Part shown: piece by piece, positions 1-11,125 of the stretch
How positions within the stretch are numbered: position 1 is the stretch's first letter
Layout: every line of letters starts with the position of its first letter
From: Armatimonadota bacterium
Lineage (GTDB): Bacteria; Armatimonadota; Zipacnadia; UBA1398; JAKPQA01
Direction of reading: 5' to 3'
Assembly: GCA_029547025.1 (NCBI GenBank)
Contig: JAKPQA010000145.1
Location: 1-64,000 of the forward strand
Length of the DNA stretch: 64,000 nucleotides
Notes under the pieces: model-generated
The model's database searches: none
What the model saw: the letters and a program-made list of their open reading frames with translations, nothing else
What the model was told of the DNA's origin: nothing
Position numbers and translations under genes: made by a program

Positions 1-132
1 GCGACAGAACGGTCGAGGGCCCCGCTGGCGAGAGGACCTCTCACTTCGCGCAGGACGACAGCAGCGAAGCCCCCTCCCCGGCCCTCACCGCGGGCGGGGA
101 GGGGGAACGGCACTACCAGGCCTCGGCTCTGA

Positions 133-1422
133 CTACTTTGCCTTGGTCTTCTTCGCGGCCGGCTTCCTGGTGGGCGCGGCCCACGGGTCCTTGTCGATGA
201 CTACATGTCCGGCGCCGAGGACCTGTCGCGGCTCGCCCTTGAAGCCGAGCTCGATGACGGTGGTCAGCGGGTTTGGCGCCTTCTCGGGCAGGCCGGACAG
301 CACGAGCCGGTCCTTGACCTGGCGGAACTTCACCTTCGGGCCGCCCATGAGGCGCGCTGAGGTGATCTCGCACACCAGGCCGCCGATCGCGAGCTCGCTT
401 CCTGGCCAGCGGTTACAGTGGAAGTAGAGGGTGTCGCCCTTTCGCGTGAACGCGCCGGTGATCAGCCACTCGCCCTGGAAGGGATCCGTGGCCTCATAGA
501 CCGACGGCCCGTACTGCTGAAGCCAGGCGCCGACCTGGCGGAGCACCGATGGGCAGGGCGCGGGCACATTGCCGAGGGGATCGGGGCCGATGTTGAGCAA
601 GAGATTCCCGCCGCCGGCCGCGACCTGGCGCAGCATTTCGACGACGTGCCGGGCCGATTTGTAGTCGGTGTCGATGGGCGTGTAGCCCCATGACGTGTTG
701 AAGGTCATGCAGGCTTCCCACATCCGGCCGGCCGCCTCCGGGGTGATGTGCTGCTCGGGTGTGCCGAAGTCGCCGGGGAGCCCATTGCGGTTGTTGATAA
801 TGATGTCGGGCTGCAGTTCGAGCGCCATCTGGTTCATGCGCTCCGACTCCCAGCCTTCGGGGCTCAGAGGCCAGTTCACGTCGTACCAGAGGATGTCGAT
901 CTTGCCGTAGTTGGTGAGGAGTTCGCGGATCTGCCCATGGATGTAGTCGACGAATCGGCGGCGGGCCTTCTCATTGCGGGCACAGCGGGCGCCATCGGGA
1001 TGGTGCCAGTCCATGAGCGAGTAGTAGAACCCGACTCTCAGCCCCTGCTCGCGACAGGCCTCGACGTACTCGGCGACGAGATCGCGGCCGGGTCCCCGCC
1101 TCTTGGCGTTGTAGTCGGTGAGGGCCGAATCGAACAGGCAGAAGCCCTCGTGGTGCTTCGTGGTCATGACCATGTAGCGTTGCCCGGCCTCCTTGGCGAG
1201 CTGGGCCCACTTGCGGGCGGGCCACTTGCCGGGCTTGAATGAGTCGGCGAGCGGCTCGTACTCGGCCACGGGTATGCGCTCGCGATTCATGACCCACTCG
1301 TGGCGGCCAAGCTGGGAGTAGAGCCCCCAGTGGATGAACATGCCGAAGCGGGCATCGCGGAACCAGGCGAGCCGTCGCTGCTGGTCGTCTTGTGGCTTCA
1401 AAGGCTTCCGGGTGGCAGGCAT
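133..1422 (-). CDS. Alpha-L-fucosidase-like glycoside hydrolase (GH29)
   Basis: WFRDARFGMFIHWGLYSQLGRHEWVMN and YMVMTTKHHEGFCLFDS are typical of GH29; internal ATG at 1422 has a GGAGA ribosome-binding site. Confidence 0.9.
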   Translation of the reverse strand: MPATRKPLKPQDDQQRRLAWFRDARFGMFIHWGLYSQLGRHEWVMNRERIPVAEYEPLADSFKPGKWPARKWAQLAKEAGQRYMVMTTKHHEGFCLFDSALTDYNAKRRGPGRDLVAEYVEACREQGLRVGFYYSLMDWHHPDGARCARNEKARRRFVDYIHGQIRELLTNYGKIDILWYDVNWPLSPEGWESERMNQMALELQPDIIINNRNGLPGDFGTPEQHITPEAAGRMWEACMTFNTSWGYTPIDTDYKSARHVVEMLRQVAAGGGNLLLNIGPDPLGNVPAPCPSVLRQVGAWLQQYGPSVYEATDPFQGEWLITGAFTRKGDTLYFHCNRWPGSELAIGGLVCEITSARLMGGPKVKFRQVKDRLVLSGLPEKAPNPLTTVIELGFKGEPRQVLGAGHVVIDKDPWAAPTRKPAAKKTKAK

Positions 1423-1616
1423 GGGGAGCGTCTCCTTCGGGTCCGGGCTTGACGAGCTGGGGTGCGCCACACGGGCGTCGCGGGTATGTTCGTGTGCGCG
1501 TGCCAGAGGCCTGCCGCGAGCTTCGAGGCGGAGAGAGGCAGGGGCACCGCCTGGGCGGGCTGAATGCCACTGGCGGTGTCACCGAGCCGAAGGTGACTGG
1601 TGCACAGGGGGTCCCA

Positions 1617-4427
1617 TTGAGTCGTTTCGTCCCCTATCGAGAGCGCTGCCCGGTCCGTAGCGAGCTGAATGCGGAGCTCACGAGGCTGCTCGAGCCGGGG
1701 CGTGTGCTGACAAGCCCGGCCGAGCTGGCGGCCTACGAGTACGACGCGTCGCCCGAGTCAGGACGGCCGGATGTGGTGGTGCTGCCGGAGTCGGTGGACG
1801 AGGTCGTGGCCGTGGTCCGCCTGGCCGCTCGGCGGGGCATCCCCGTCGTTCCCCGAGGCGCCGGGACGAACCTGAGTGGCGGGTCGGTCGCCCCCGCGGG
1901 GGGGATCGTGGTGCACCTGTCGCGCATGAATGAAGTGTATGAGATCGACGCCGAGGGACGCCGCGCAGTGGTCGGACCCGGCGTGGTGAACCATCGTGTC
2001 AACGCTCTCGCAGCACCGTTCGGACTGCACTTCGCGCCCGACCCATCGAGCTACCGTGCCTCCACGGTGGGCGGGAACATCGCGGAGAACAGCGGCGGGA
2101 TCCATGCCCTGAAGTACGGTGTGACCAGTCACCATGTGCTCGGGCTCGAGTTCGTGACACCCCGGGGCGACGTGGTCCGCACCGGATCGAAGGCCGACGG
2201 CCTATGGGGCTACGATCTCACCGGACTACTCGTCGGCGCTGAGGGCACGCTGGGGATCGTGACCAAGGCGATTCTGCGCCTGACGCCGATCCCCGAGGGG
2301 ATCGAGACGATCCTCGCGCTCTACCGTGAGGTGGGCCCTGCTGCCGAGGCCGCCTCGGACGTCATCGCCCAAGGCATCATGCCCGCGGCCCTGGAGATGA
2401 TGGACCGGCCGTCCATCGATGTGGTGCGCGAGAGCGTGGGCGTGGATTACCCGCACGATGCCGGCGCGGTGCTCCTGATCGAGGTTGATGGCGAGGAGGC
2501 AACCATCGCGGGTCAGGCCGAAGCGGTGCGCGCGGTGTGTCGGAGACCCGGCTGCCTGGCGGTGGAGTCCACGCGCGACCCAGTTCAGCGCGATCGCCTA
2601 TGGCTGGGGCGCCGAGTGGCCTATGCCGCGCTGGCCCGCTTCGGCAAGGCCATGATCGTCTGCGACGGCACGGTTCCCCGCGACACCCTCGGGACCATCG
2701 TGCCGGAGATGGAGCGAGTGGCCAGCGAGCTTGGGCTTCATTACTCGAACACCTTCCACGCCGGCGACGGCAATCTGCACCCGAAGCTGCTGTACGATGC
2801 CGACGACCCGCGATCGAGGATCGCCATGCTGACGGCGTCGCGCCGTATCCTCGAGATGTGTGTCGAGGCCGGCGGCACCATTACGGGCGAACACGGTGTG
2901 GGCAGCGAGAAGACTGCAGCACTCCGGCTGGTGTTCGGCCCGACGGAGCTCGAGCTCATGCGCCGGATCCGGCGCGTGTTTGACCCCGAGGCGCGATCGA
3001 ACCCCGGAAAGGTGTTCGATGAGCCGCCCATGCCTCGGCCCAAGCCACCGACGCGCGGCCTCGCCGAGTTCGTGGACCAGCTCCGCGACATCGTGGGCGC
3101 GGAGGCCGTCTCGGGTGAATACGACATCCGGGCGGCCCATGCCATGGATGGGCTCGTGCCCAGTTTCGTGGTCTGGCCGTCCACACCCGAACAGGTGGCC
3201 GCCGTCCTGGGTGCGTGCTGGGCGGAGGGCGCTGCGGTGGGCGTGGCTGGTGGCGGGACGCGCCGGAGCTGTTGGGCCCCGCTGTCGGCATACGACGTGT
3301 GCCTCTCCACGGGCAGGCTGGACGGCGTGATCGAGCACCGGTCGGCGAACCTGAGCCTATCCGTGGGTGCCGGCATGACGCTCGCAGCCGCACAGGATCA
3401 CGTCGGCGCGGCCTGTCAGCGGCTCCCGCTGGCCGCGAGCTATCCCGACTTCGTTTCGGTCGGCGGGTTGCTCGCCCGCCGGGCCTCGGGGCCGGAGGAG
3501 CTGCGCTTCGGACCGGTTCAGCACCGGGTCTTGGGCCTCAGGGTCGCGTTGGGCGATGGCTCCCTCGCGCGGCTGGGCGGACGCTGCATGAAGAATGTGG
3601 CGGGGTACGATGTGGCCAAGGCCATCCTGGGCTCATGTGGAACCCTGGGCGTGATCTGCGAGGCGACGCTGGCGCTGCAACCAGCCCCCGAAGCCGCACG
3701 ATGGGTTCAGGCCGAGTACGCGAGCATGGGCGGGGCATTCCAGTCTGCCCGCGCACTGGCGCGGGATGCGGTCGAGCTGTGGGCACTTGAGGTGGCCTAC
3801 CCTCGCCCGGCGGCCTACGCGCTTGTGTGTGGCACGGAGGAGGACGCTACGCGGCGCGCGCGCCGGTGCGTCGAGCTGATGGAAGGCTCCGGGGCGCAGT
3901 CGGCGTCGATCCTGTCGCAACGCGAGGCGGCACGGTTGTGGCCCGAACTTCGCGACTTTCCGGGCCCCCCCGGGCGGCCGGTCTTGCCGCCGTCCCATGC
4001 GGCTGGGCTGGAGGTGCGAGTCCCGCCGGCCGCGTGCCCCGACCTGGCCGCGCGCTTGCCGGAGGTCGAGGCCCGCCACCGACTCGAAGCCGGGCTCCTG
4101 GCTGGGGCGGGAACCGGGCTGGTGCGCGTCCGCCTCCGGTGCCATGGCGATGCGGGCAGTGGGTCGCGCTTGGCCGCCGCCGTGGTGGCGCTCTCGGAGC
4201 TCGCCGCGTCCCTCGGCGGCACGCTCCACGTCGAGTGGGCGCCGCTGGACGTACGGCAAGCCTGGCGTGACGCAGTGCCCGCCCCAGACGGACTGGCCCT
4301 GATGCGATGGTTGAAGGCGGCACTGGACCCCGGAGGCGTCCTCAATCCCGGCCGCATGGCATGGATCGGAGAGCGCGCTGACACCAGCGACGAGAGCGTT
4401 AGGGGACACGCGGTCAGGGCGCGGTGA
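1617..4427 (+). CDS. FAD-linked oxidase with two successive FAD-binding modules (GlcD-like plus GlcE-like fusion)
   Basis: N-terminal half GIPVVPRGAGTNLSGGSV, GEHGVGSEK; second half has another FAD_binding_4-like region (VAGGGTRRSCWAP, GGRCMKNVAGYDVAKAILGSCGTLGVICEATL) and ends GGVLNPGRM; start (TTG) uncertain. Confidence 0.85.
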   Translation: MSRFVPYRERCPVRSELNAELTRLLEPGRVLTSPAELAAYEYDASPESGRPDVVVLPESVDEVVAVVRLAARRGIPVVPRGAGTNLSGGSVAPAGGIVVHLSRMNEVYEIDAEGRRAVVGPGVVNHRVNALAAPFGLHFAPDPSSYRASTVGGNIAENSGGIHALKYGVTSHHVLGLEFVTPRGDVVRTGSKADGLWGYDLTGLLVGAEGTLGIVTKAILRLTPIPEGIETILALYREVGPAAEAASDVIAQGIMPAALEMMDRPSIDVVRESVGVDYPHDAGAVLLIEVDGEEATIAGQAEAVRAVCRRPGCLAVESTRDPVQRDRLWLGRRVAYAALARFGKAMIVCDGTVPRDTLGTIVPEMERVASELGLHYSNTFHAGDGNLHPKLLYDADDPRSRIAMLTASRRILEMCVEAGGTITGEHGVGSEKTAALRLVFGPTELELMRRIRRVFDPEARSNPGKVFDEPPMPRPKPPTRGLAEFVDQLRDIVGAEAVSGEYDIRAAHAMDGLVPSFVVWPSTPEQVAAVLGACWAEGAAVGVAGGGTRRSCWAPLSAYDVCLSTGRLDGVIEHRSANLSLSVGAGMTLAAAQDHVGAACQRLPLAASYPDFVSVGGLLARRASGPEELRFGPVQHRVLGLRVALGDGSLARLGGRCMKNVAGYDVAKAILGSCGTLGVICEATLALQPAPEAARWVQAEYASMGGAFQSARALARDAVELWALEVAYPRPAAYALVCGTEEDATRRARRCVELMEGSGAQSASILSQREAARLWPELRDFPGPPGRPVLPPSHAAGLEVRVPPAACPDLAARLPEVEARHRLEAGLLAGAGTGLVRVRLRCHGDAGSGSRLAAAVVALSELAASLGGTLHVEWAPLDVRQAWRDAVPAPDGLALMRWLKAALDPGGVLNPGRMAWIGERADTSDESVRGHAVRAR

Positions 4428-4733
4428 TGGAGCGATTGGCTGCATGCCCTTACGGTGCGTATGGGGTCTCGCGCTCGCCGATGGATGCGAAGGCCGCGCA
4501 GGGCCGGCGCCGCCGGGAGACGGGCGCGAGCCGTGCGAGCCGAGGTTCTTCGTTTTCCCGCCCCTCAGGGTGACACCCCCGGGCCAGCGTCGGGATGGGT
4601 CCGTACCCGGTGGGCGCGCCGCGGCTGGCGGATCTTCGCGGTTTGACGCTGCATCGCACCCGGCGGTACAATCGGCCGATGCAGTCGCCGGCCGCGCCGG
4701 CGGACCGGTTAGCCCGCCCTGAGAGATGAGACC

Positions 4734-5459
4734 ATGGTCGACGAGTGCCGCGTCTGCGGTCCGCCGCCGCTAACCCGCGTCTGCAAGATCCTCCTCATCA
4801 TCAATGTGGCCGTCTGGGCAGTACTGCTGGCGGCTGGCGTGACGGATGACTCCGTCTACGAGGAACTCATGGAGTTCCTGGCCCTGACGCCCGCTCTGGC
4901 AGCGGGCCAGGGGCATGTTTGGCAGCTGGTCACGTCGATCTTCCTGCACGTCGATCCGTGGCACATTCTGTTCAACATGATTGGGCTCTACTTCTTCGGT
5001 CCGACGCTCGAGCTCCGGCTGGGCCCGCGGACTTTCATCCGGCTGTTCCTCGTCAGCGGCGTTGTCGGCTCGGTGTGCACTGTGGCCCTTGCGTACCTGG
5101 CACCGCGGCTCGGGCTGATTCAGAGCCAGGTTCTGGGGGCCTCGGGCGCCATATTCGGGCTTCTGGCCGTCTATGCGACGGTATCCCCGAACCAGATCTT
5201 CCTGGTGTTCTTCATGGTGCCCATGCGGGCCCGGAACATGGCGATTCTGTTTATCGCCCTCGACGCCTACTTCCTGATCCTGGGCCGGGGCGGTGTGGCT
5301 TATTCGGCTCACTTGGGTGGGGCCTTGGGGGGCTGGCTGTTCTACCGCTGGACCAACGGCAGACCGCCCGGGAGTGGATTGGGGCGAAGGCGGCTCCGGG
5401 TGGTCGATGACAGCCGGGTTATCGACGCCCGCTTCCGACGGATCACACGGGACCTCTAG
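4734..5459 (+). CDS. Rhomboid family intramembrane serine protease
   Basis: GASGAIFG catalytic Ser motif, HILFNMIGLYFFGPTLE, and SAHLGGALGGWLFYR with the catalytic His. Confidence 0.9.
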   Translation: MVDECRVCGPPPLTRVCKILLIINVAVWAVLLAAGVTDDSVYEELMEFLALTPALAAGQGHVWQLVTSIFLHVDPWHILFNMIGLYFFGPTLELRLGPRTFIRLFLVSGVVGSVCTVALAYLAPRLGLIQSQVLGASGAIFGLLAVYATVSPNQIFLVFFMVPMRARNMAILFIALDAYFLILGRGGVAYSAHLGGALGGWLFYRWTNGRPPGSGLGRRRLRVVDDSRVIDARFRRITRDL

Positions 5460-5465
5460 CCCGCC

Positions 5466-6317
5466 ATGCGAGCTGACCTGCACGTACACACGCGCTACTC
5501 CGACGGCACACTGACGCCGGCCGAGACCGTTGCTGTCGCGGTGGAGTCGGGGTTGGCGGCGCTCAGCATCACCGACCATGACACCGTGGCGGGCACTGCC
5601 GAGGCGGCTGCCGCAGCGGAGGGTGTCGGTCTCATCACCATACCTGGTGTCGAAGTCTCGGCGCGCGAGGGACCGTACGACGTGCACATTCTGGGGTACT
5701 TTGTCGACACGGCGGACGCGGACCTGATCGAGTTCCTCCGTCTGCTTGCTGAGGGACGGTTGGCGCGAGCTCGAGTGATCCTGGAACGGCTGGCCGCCAT
5801 GGACATCCATCTGGACTTCGACGAACTGACCGACCGGGCCGCGGCGCATGTTCTCGGACGGCCTCACATCGCGGCGCTGTTGGCCGAGCAGGGCCACGCG
5901 GCGACGCCGCAGGAGGCGTTCCGCCAGCTGCTGCGTAAGGGAGCCCCGGCGTATGTCGAGCCGCACACGGTGACACCCGAGGAGGCGGTCGCCGCGATCC
6001 TTCGGGCAGGGGGGGCGGCCGTCTTCGCGCACCCGGGTCTGATCGGGCTGGACCACTGCCTGCGCGGCCTGGTGGAGTGCGGGCTCTCGGGTGTCGAGGT
6101 GTACCATCCGTATCACACGCCCGACCAGGTGGAGCGGTACGCGGCGATGGCGGCAGAGCTGGGCCTCATCGCCACGGGCGGCAGCGACTCCCATGGTGCC
6201 GTCGGGAGCGCCTCTCGGATCGGCCAGGCCACGTGCCCCATGGAGGTCGTCGAGGCGCTGCGGCTGCGAAGCCGAGCGAGGTCATCGTCCGAAGAGGAGG
6301 GCCCGCGTGCGGTTTGA
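5466..6317 (+). CDS. PHP-domain phosphoesterase (RNase AM/TrpH-like)
   Basis: MRADLHVHTRYSDGTLTP, ITDHDTVAG, GVEVSA, FAHPG, TGGSDSHG motifs. Confidence 0.9.
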   Translation: MRADLHVHTRYSDGTLTPAETVAVAVESGLAALSITDHDTVAGTAEAAAAAEGVGLITIPGVEVSAREGPYDVHILGYFVDTADADLIEFLRLLAEGRLARARVILERLAAMDIHLDFDELTDRAAAHVLGRPHIAALLAEQGHAATPQEAFRQLLRKGAPAYVEPHTVTPEEAVAAILRAGGAAVFAHPGLIGLDHCLRGLVECGLSGVEVYHPYHTPDQVERYAAMAAELGLIATGGSDSHGAVGSASRIGQATCPMEVVEALRLRSRARSSSEEEGPRAV

Positions 6318-7511
6318 CGGCTTCGTTCGCCCGGACGGCCGGGTTGGAACGCGGAACCATGTGGTGGTGGTGCCGACGGTCATCTGTGCTGCGGCTGTGG
6401 CCCGCGATGTGGCGGCGGCCGCGCCGGGAGCTGTCGCGCTCGAGCAGCACTACGGTTGTGACTTCGAGCGCGATCTGACGACGCGTGTTGCCCGGGTGTT
6501 GGCGAACACGGCGGACCATCCCAACGTCTACGCCGCTCTGTTCTTGAGCCTCGGGTGTGAGATCATCCAGCCCGCGATGCGCGCGGAGGTCGCCTCGCTC
6601 CAGAGCGCGGGAGTCCGGTGCGAGTGGCTCACGATCCAGGGGCAGGGTGGGCGCCGGCGTGCCGTAGACGCGGGGAGCGATATCGTCCGCCAGTGGGTGG
6701 CCGAGGCCGCAGCCGCGCCCCGCCAGTCCGTGGACGCCAGTCACCTGGTGCTGGGCGTCGAGTGCGGTGGCTCGGACGCGTTCTCGGGGCTGTCGGCGAA
6801 CCCGGCGCTCGGGGTCGCCGCCGACCTGCTGGTGGCGCTGGGGGGAACGGTGATCCTTTCGGAGACGAGTGAGATGTTCGGTGCCGAGCGCGACCTGCTC
6901 TCTCGCGCCCGTGATGACGCGGTGCGGCAGCGGATTGTCGATTTCATCTCGCGCGAGGAGGAGTTCGTCGCCTCCCTGGGGCTCGGCGATGCGGCCGGGA
7001 GCGTGACCCTCGCTCCGGGGAATGAGGACGGCGGCTTGACGACCATCGAGGAGAAGTCGCTCGGCTGCGTGCGCAAGGGAGGCCGGTCGACGATACAGGA
7101 CTTCGTTGAGTATGGGGCACGCGTACGGGGCCCGGGGCTGTTCCTGATGGATACGCCCGGGCACGACGTCCGGTCCATGACCGGGATGGCGGCCGGCGGG
7201 GCCAACCTGATGGGCTTCACCACGGGGCGTGGAACGCCCACGGGGCATGCCACAGTGCCGGTCCTCAAGATCGGGAGTAACCCGCAGGTGTTCATGGACA
7301 TGCCCGACGTCATTGATGTGAATGCGGGGTCTATTGTTGAGGGCACATGCTCGGTGGAAGCGGTGGGGCGAGAGATCCTCCGGCATCTACTTCGTGTGGC
7401 CTCGGGCGAGCTGACCAACGCGGAACGTAACGGCCACGCTGAGTTCTCGATTGCCCCACCGCACCATCCGAGGAGTGCGAACCCGACCATCGGTTGCCAG
7501 GAGGCCTGCCC

Positions 7512-7515
<4 letters not shown>
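6307..7515 (+). CDS. UxaA-family hydrolase (altronate/galactarate dehydratase C-terminal-type)
   Basis: FVRPDGRVGTRNHVVVVPTVIC, GVECGGSDAFSGLSANPALG, GNEDGGLTTIEEKSLGCVRKGG; GTG start at 6307 overlaps the PHP gene. Confidence 0.85.
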
Positions 7516-8906
<1,391 letters not shown>

Positions 8907-8950
8907 GGAATGCCGCCCATGGGGCGGTCCAGTGCGGATTGGGGTGGCTC

Positions 8951-9853
8951 GTGGCTAGCGCGAACCCGTTCAGCTTTCCGGGCAGGCTCCTTAAGGGGAA
9001 CCTCCACACTCACACCAAGCGCTCCGATGGGACGCTCTCGCCAGAGGAGACGGTGGCGTGGTTCCGCGATCGAGGCCGGTATGATTTCGTGGTGTTGACC
9101 GACCATCGGGTGCTGGCCGAAACCGACGCGCTCTGCTCCGAGGGTTTCACCGTCGTTCCTGGCGTGGAGCTCCACCCCGGCAAGAACGAGTTGGGGCACG
9201 CCCACCATATCGTGTGTGTCGGCGTGACGGGCCCGGCCGAACTGCCCGGACTCGACTCGCCCCAGGAGGTCCTGACCACGGTTGACGAGGCGGGCGGCGT
9301 CTGCTTCGCGGCCCACCCGCGATGGCACGGGTGTACCTTCCGTGACCTCATCGCGCTCGAGGGTTACGCCGGCGTCGAGGTGTTCAACACCACCTGTAGC
9401 GCGCTCAACGGCAAGGGCGACTCGACCGTGATCTGGGATGACCTGCTGGCGCGAGGTCGACGTGTGTTCGGTGTGGCGGTGGATGATGCGCACCTGGCCC
9501 GGATGGACTACTTCGGGGGCTGGGTCATGGTCCGCACCGACGACGCCTCGCCGGATGGGATCGTGGCAGCCCTCAAGGCAGGTGCGTTCTACTCATCTTG
9601 TGGGCCGGAGATCCGCAGCCTGGAGGTGACCCAGTCGCACCTGAAGCTGGAGTGCTCTCCGGTGCGGTCCGTGCATGTGGTCAGCCGTGGCCCTGTTGGG
9701 GTGAGCTTCATGGACCCCGGCGGCGCCCTCATGGACGGCGTGGACTGCACGTTGGGCGGGATGGACACCTACCTGAGAGTCCAGGTCGTCGATGCCAGTG
9801 GGATGTCTGCGTGGACGAACCCCTTCTACCTCGATGAGCTACCCCCCGAGTGA
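8951..9853 (+). CDS. PHP-domain protein
   Basis: LKGNLHTHTKRSDGTLSPEE, VVLTDHRVL, VPGVELHPGKN; GTG start inferred. Confidence 0.8.
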   Translation: MASANPFSFPGRLLKGNLHTHTKRSDGTLSPEETVAWFRDRGRYDFVVLTDHRVLAETDALCSEGFTVVPGVELHPGKNELGHAHHIVCVGVTGPAELPGLDSPQEVLTTVDEAGGVCFAAHPRWHGCTFRDLIALEGYAGVEVFNTTCSALNGKGDSTVIWDDLLARGRRVFGVAVDDAHLARMDYFGGWVMVRTDDASPDGIVAALKAGAFYSSCGPEIRSLEVTQSHLKLECSPVRSVHVVSRGPVGVSFMDPGGALMDGVDCTLGGMDTYLRVQVVDASGMSAWTNPFYLDELPPE

Positions 9854-10850
9854 TCGAGAGTCCGGCCAGCTCCCCGGGTGGCTGGATCGCCCCTTCTACC
9901 AGGCGTTCGCCTCCCACCTGGCTGCTGCGTGCCATCAGTTGCGAGCGCGAGTTGGGGGCCTGGCCGAGCCGCTGGCCTCATTGGCTCGGCCGTTTGTCGA
10001 TGGCTACGGTGAGGCGACGTGGTGTCACCCCTACTCCTTCCCTCTGGCGTTCATGCCGTGGTGGATCCTGGACGCGGCAGGACGGCTCCCCCAGACCGGG
10101 GTCGAGTTTGAGCGCGCGGTCGACTATGCCTATGGCACCATGGCGGGTTATCTCTACATTCGTATCCAGGATGACATCTACGATGAACCGGACCGGCCAT
10201 CGGACCCCCGCCTGCTGCTGGTGGCCAACGAGCTCATCTGCGAGTCGCTTTGCGCCTTCGGGCGGCATCAGACGCCCGAGGGTCGGTTCTGGAGCTGCTT
10301 TCGCCGCTACTGGGAGGACTTCGGGCAGGCCACGCTGTGGCAGATGGATGCGCACCGCGGCCGCCACACGATCCCCGATGAGTCGGATCTCGTGCGTAGC
10401 GGCCGAAGGCTCTCGCTGGCCAAGGCCCCATGCGCTGCGGTGCTTCTCGATCTGGGCGGCACATCGCGGATGGAGCAGATGGATCAGGGCATGGATCTCC
10501 TCCAGGCTGCGAACCAGCTGGCGAACGACGTGGCCAGCGTTACCCGTGACATCGAGTCGCGCAACGTGACCTACCCCATCGCGCTCGCGACGGGGCCGGA
10601 GTTCGACTGGACCGCCGCGGACTACCGCGAGTCGGCGCTGCGCTGCGTTCTGCGGAGCGAGGCCGTGGAGCGGGCACTCGAGAGGGCCGCCGATCTGCAC
10701 CGCAGGGCCCTGGCTGTCATGGACGGACTGGCTTCGCCGTGGTTGGATGCCTTCGTGTCCGCACGGATCGAGCTCCTCTCGTGTGGGGCGAAGGAGTTCA
10801 CGGGTCTGAGGCTCGAAAGCCTATTCGGTCTGATGCGCCCGATGGATTGA
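9834..10850 (+). CDS. Class I isoprenoid synthase-fold enzyme (prenyl/terpene synthase-like)
   Basis: Asp-rich motif IQDDIYDE (10170..10187) and NSE-like motif NDVASVTRD (10524..10550) at the expected order and spacing; overlaps the upstream PHP gene. Confidence 0.7.
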   Translation: MSYPPSDRESGQLPGWLDRPFYQAFASHLAAACHQLRARVGGLAEPLASLARPFVDGYGEATWCHPYSFPLAFMPWWILDAAGRLPQTGVEFERAVDYAYGTMAGYLYIRIQDDIYDEPDRPSDPRLLLVANELICESLCAFGRHQTPEGRFWSCFRRYWEDFGQATLWQMDAHRGRHTIPDESDLVRSGRRLSLAKAPCAAVLLDLGGTSRMEQMDQGMDLLQAANQLANDVASVTRDIESRNVTYPIALATGPEFDWTAADYRESALRCVLRSEAVERALERAADLHRRALAVMDGLASPWLDAFVSARIELLSCGAKEFTGLRLESLFGLMRPMD

Positions 10851-10887
10851 GACGGTGGGCGCGCTGGAGTTCCGCGGAGGTGCTCTC

Positions 10888-11103
10888 GTGAGTCGCGAAG
10901 GCGTTCAGAAGCTCATTGGCCTTGCCGTCACCGATGTGGCGTTTCGCGAGCGGTTGCTTGATGATCCCGCCGCAGCAGCCACTGAGTATGGGGTCGACCT
11001 CACCGATCAGGAGATCGAGAACATACGCAAGGTGCACCCGGCCGATATCAATGCATTCGCCGACGCCTTCGTCGCCCGGTTCGGCGACCGGGCAGCCTAT
11101 TGA
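10888..11103 (+). CDS. Small (71 aa) NHLP/Nif11-clan leader peptide-like protein
   Basis: VSREGVQKLIGLAVTDVAFRERLLDDPAAAATEYGVDLTDQEIENIRKV resembles NHLP-clan (Franean1_4349/Os1348-type) small proteins; GTG start preceded by GGAGG at 10876..10880. Confidence 0.65.
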   Translation: MSREGVQKLIGLAVTDVAFRERLLDDPAAAATEYGVDLTDQEIENIRKVHPADINAFADAFVARFGDRAAY

Positions 11104-11125
11104 GGCGGTCTGTTTGGCCGAACAC

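Noticed and set aside
70-105. CCCCCTCCCCG...CGGGGAGGGGG hairpin downstream of the fucosidase gene
   Set aside because: Plausible stem but 14-nt loop and no T-tract; too weak to call a terminator.
4770-6194. 474-aa minus-strand ORF
   Set aside because: Antisense to the rhomboid and PHP genes, which have clear motifs.
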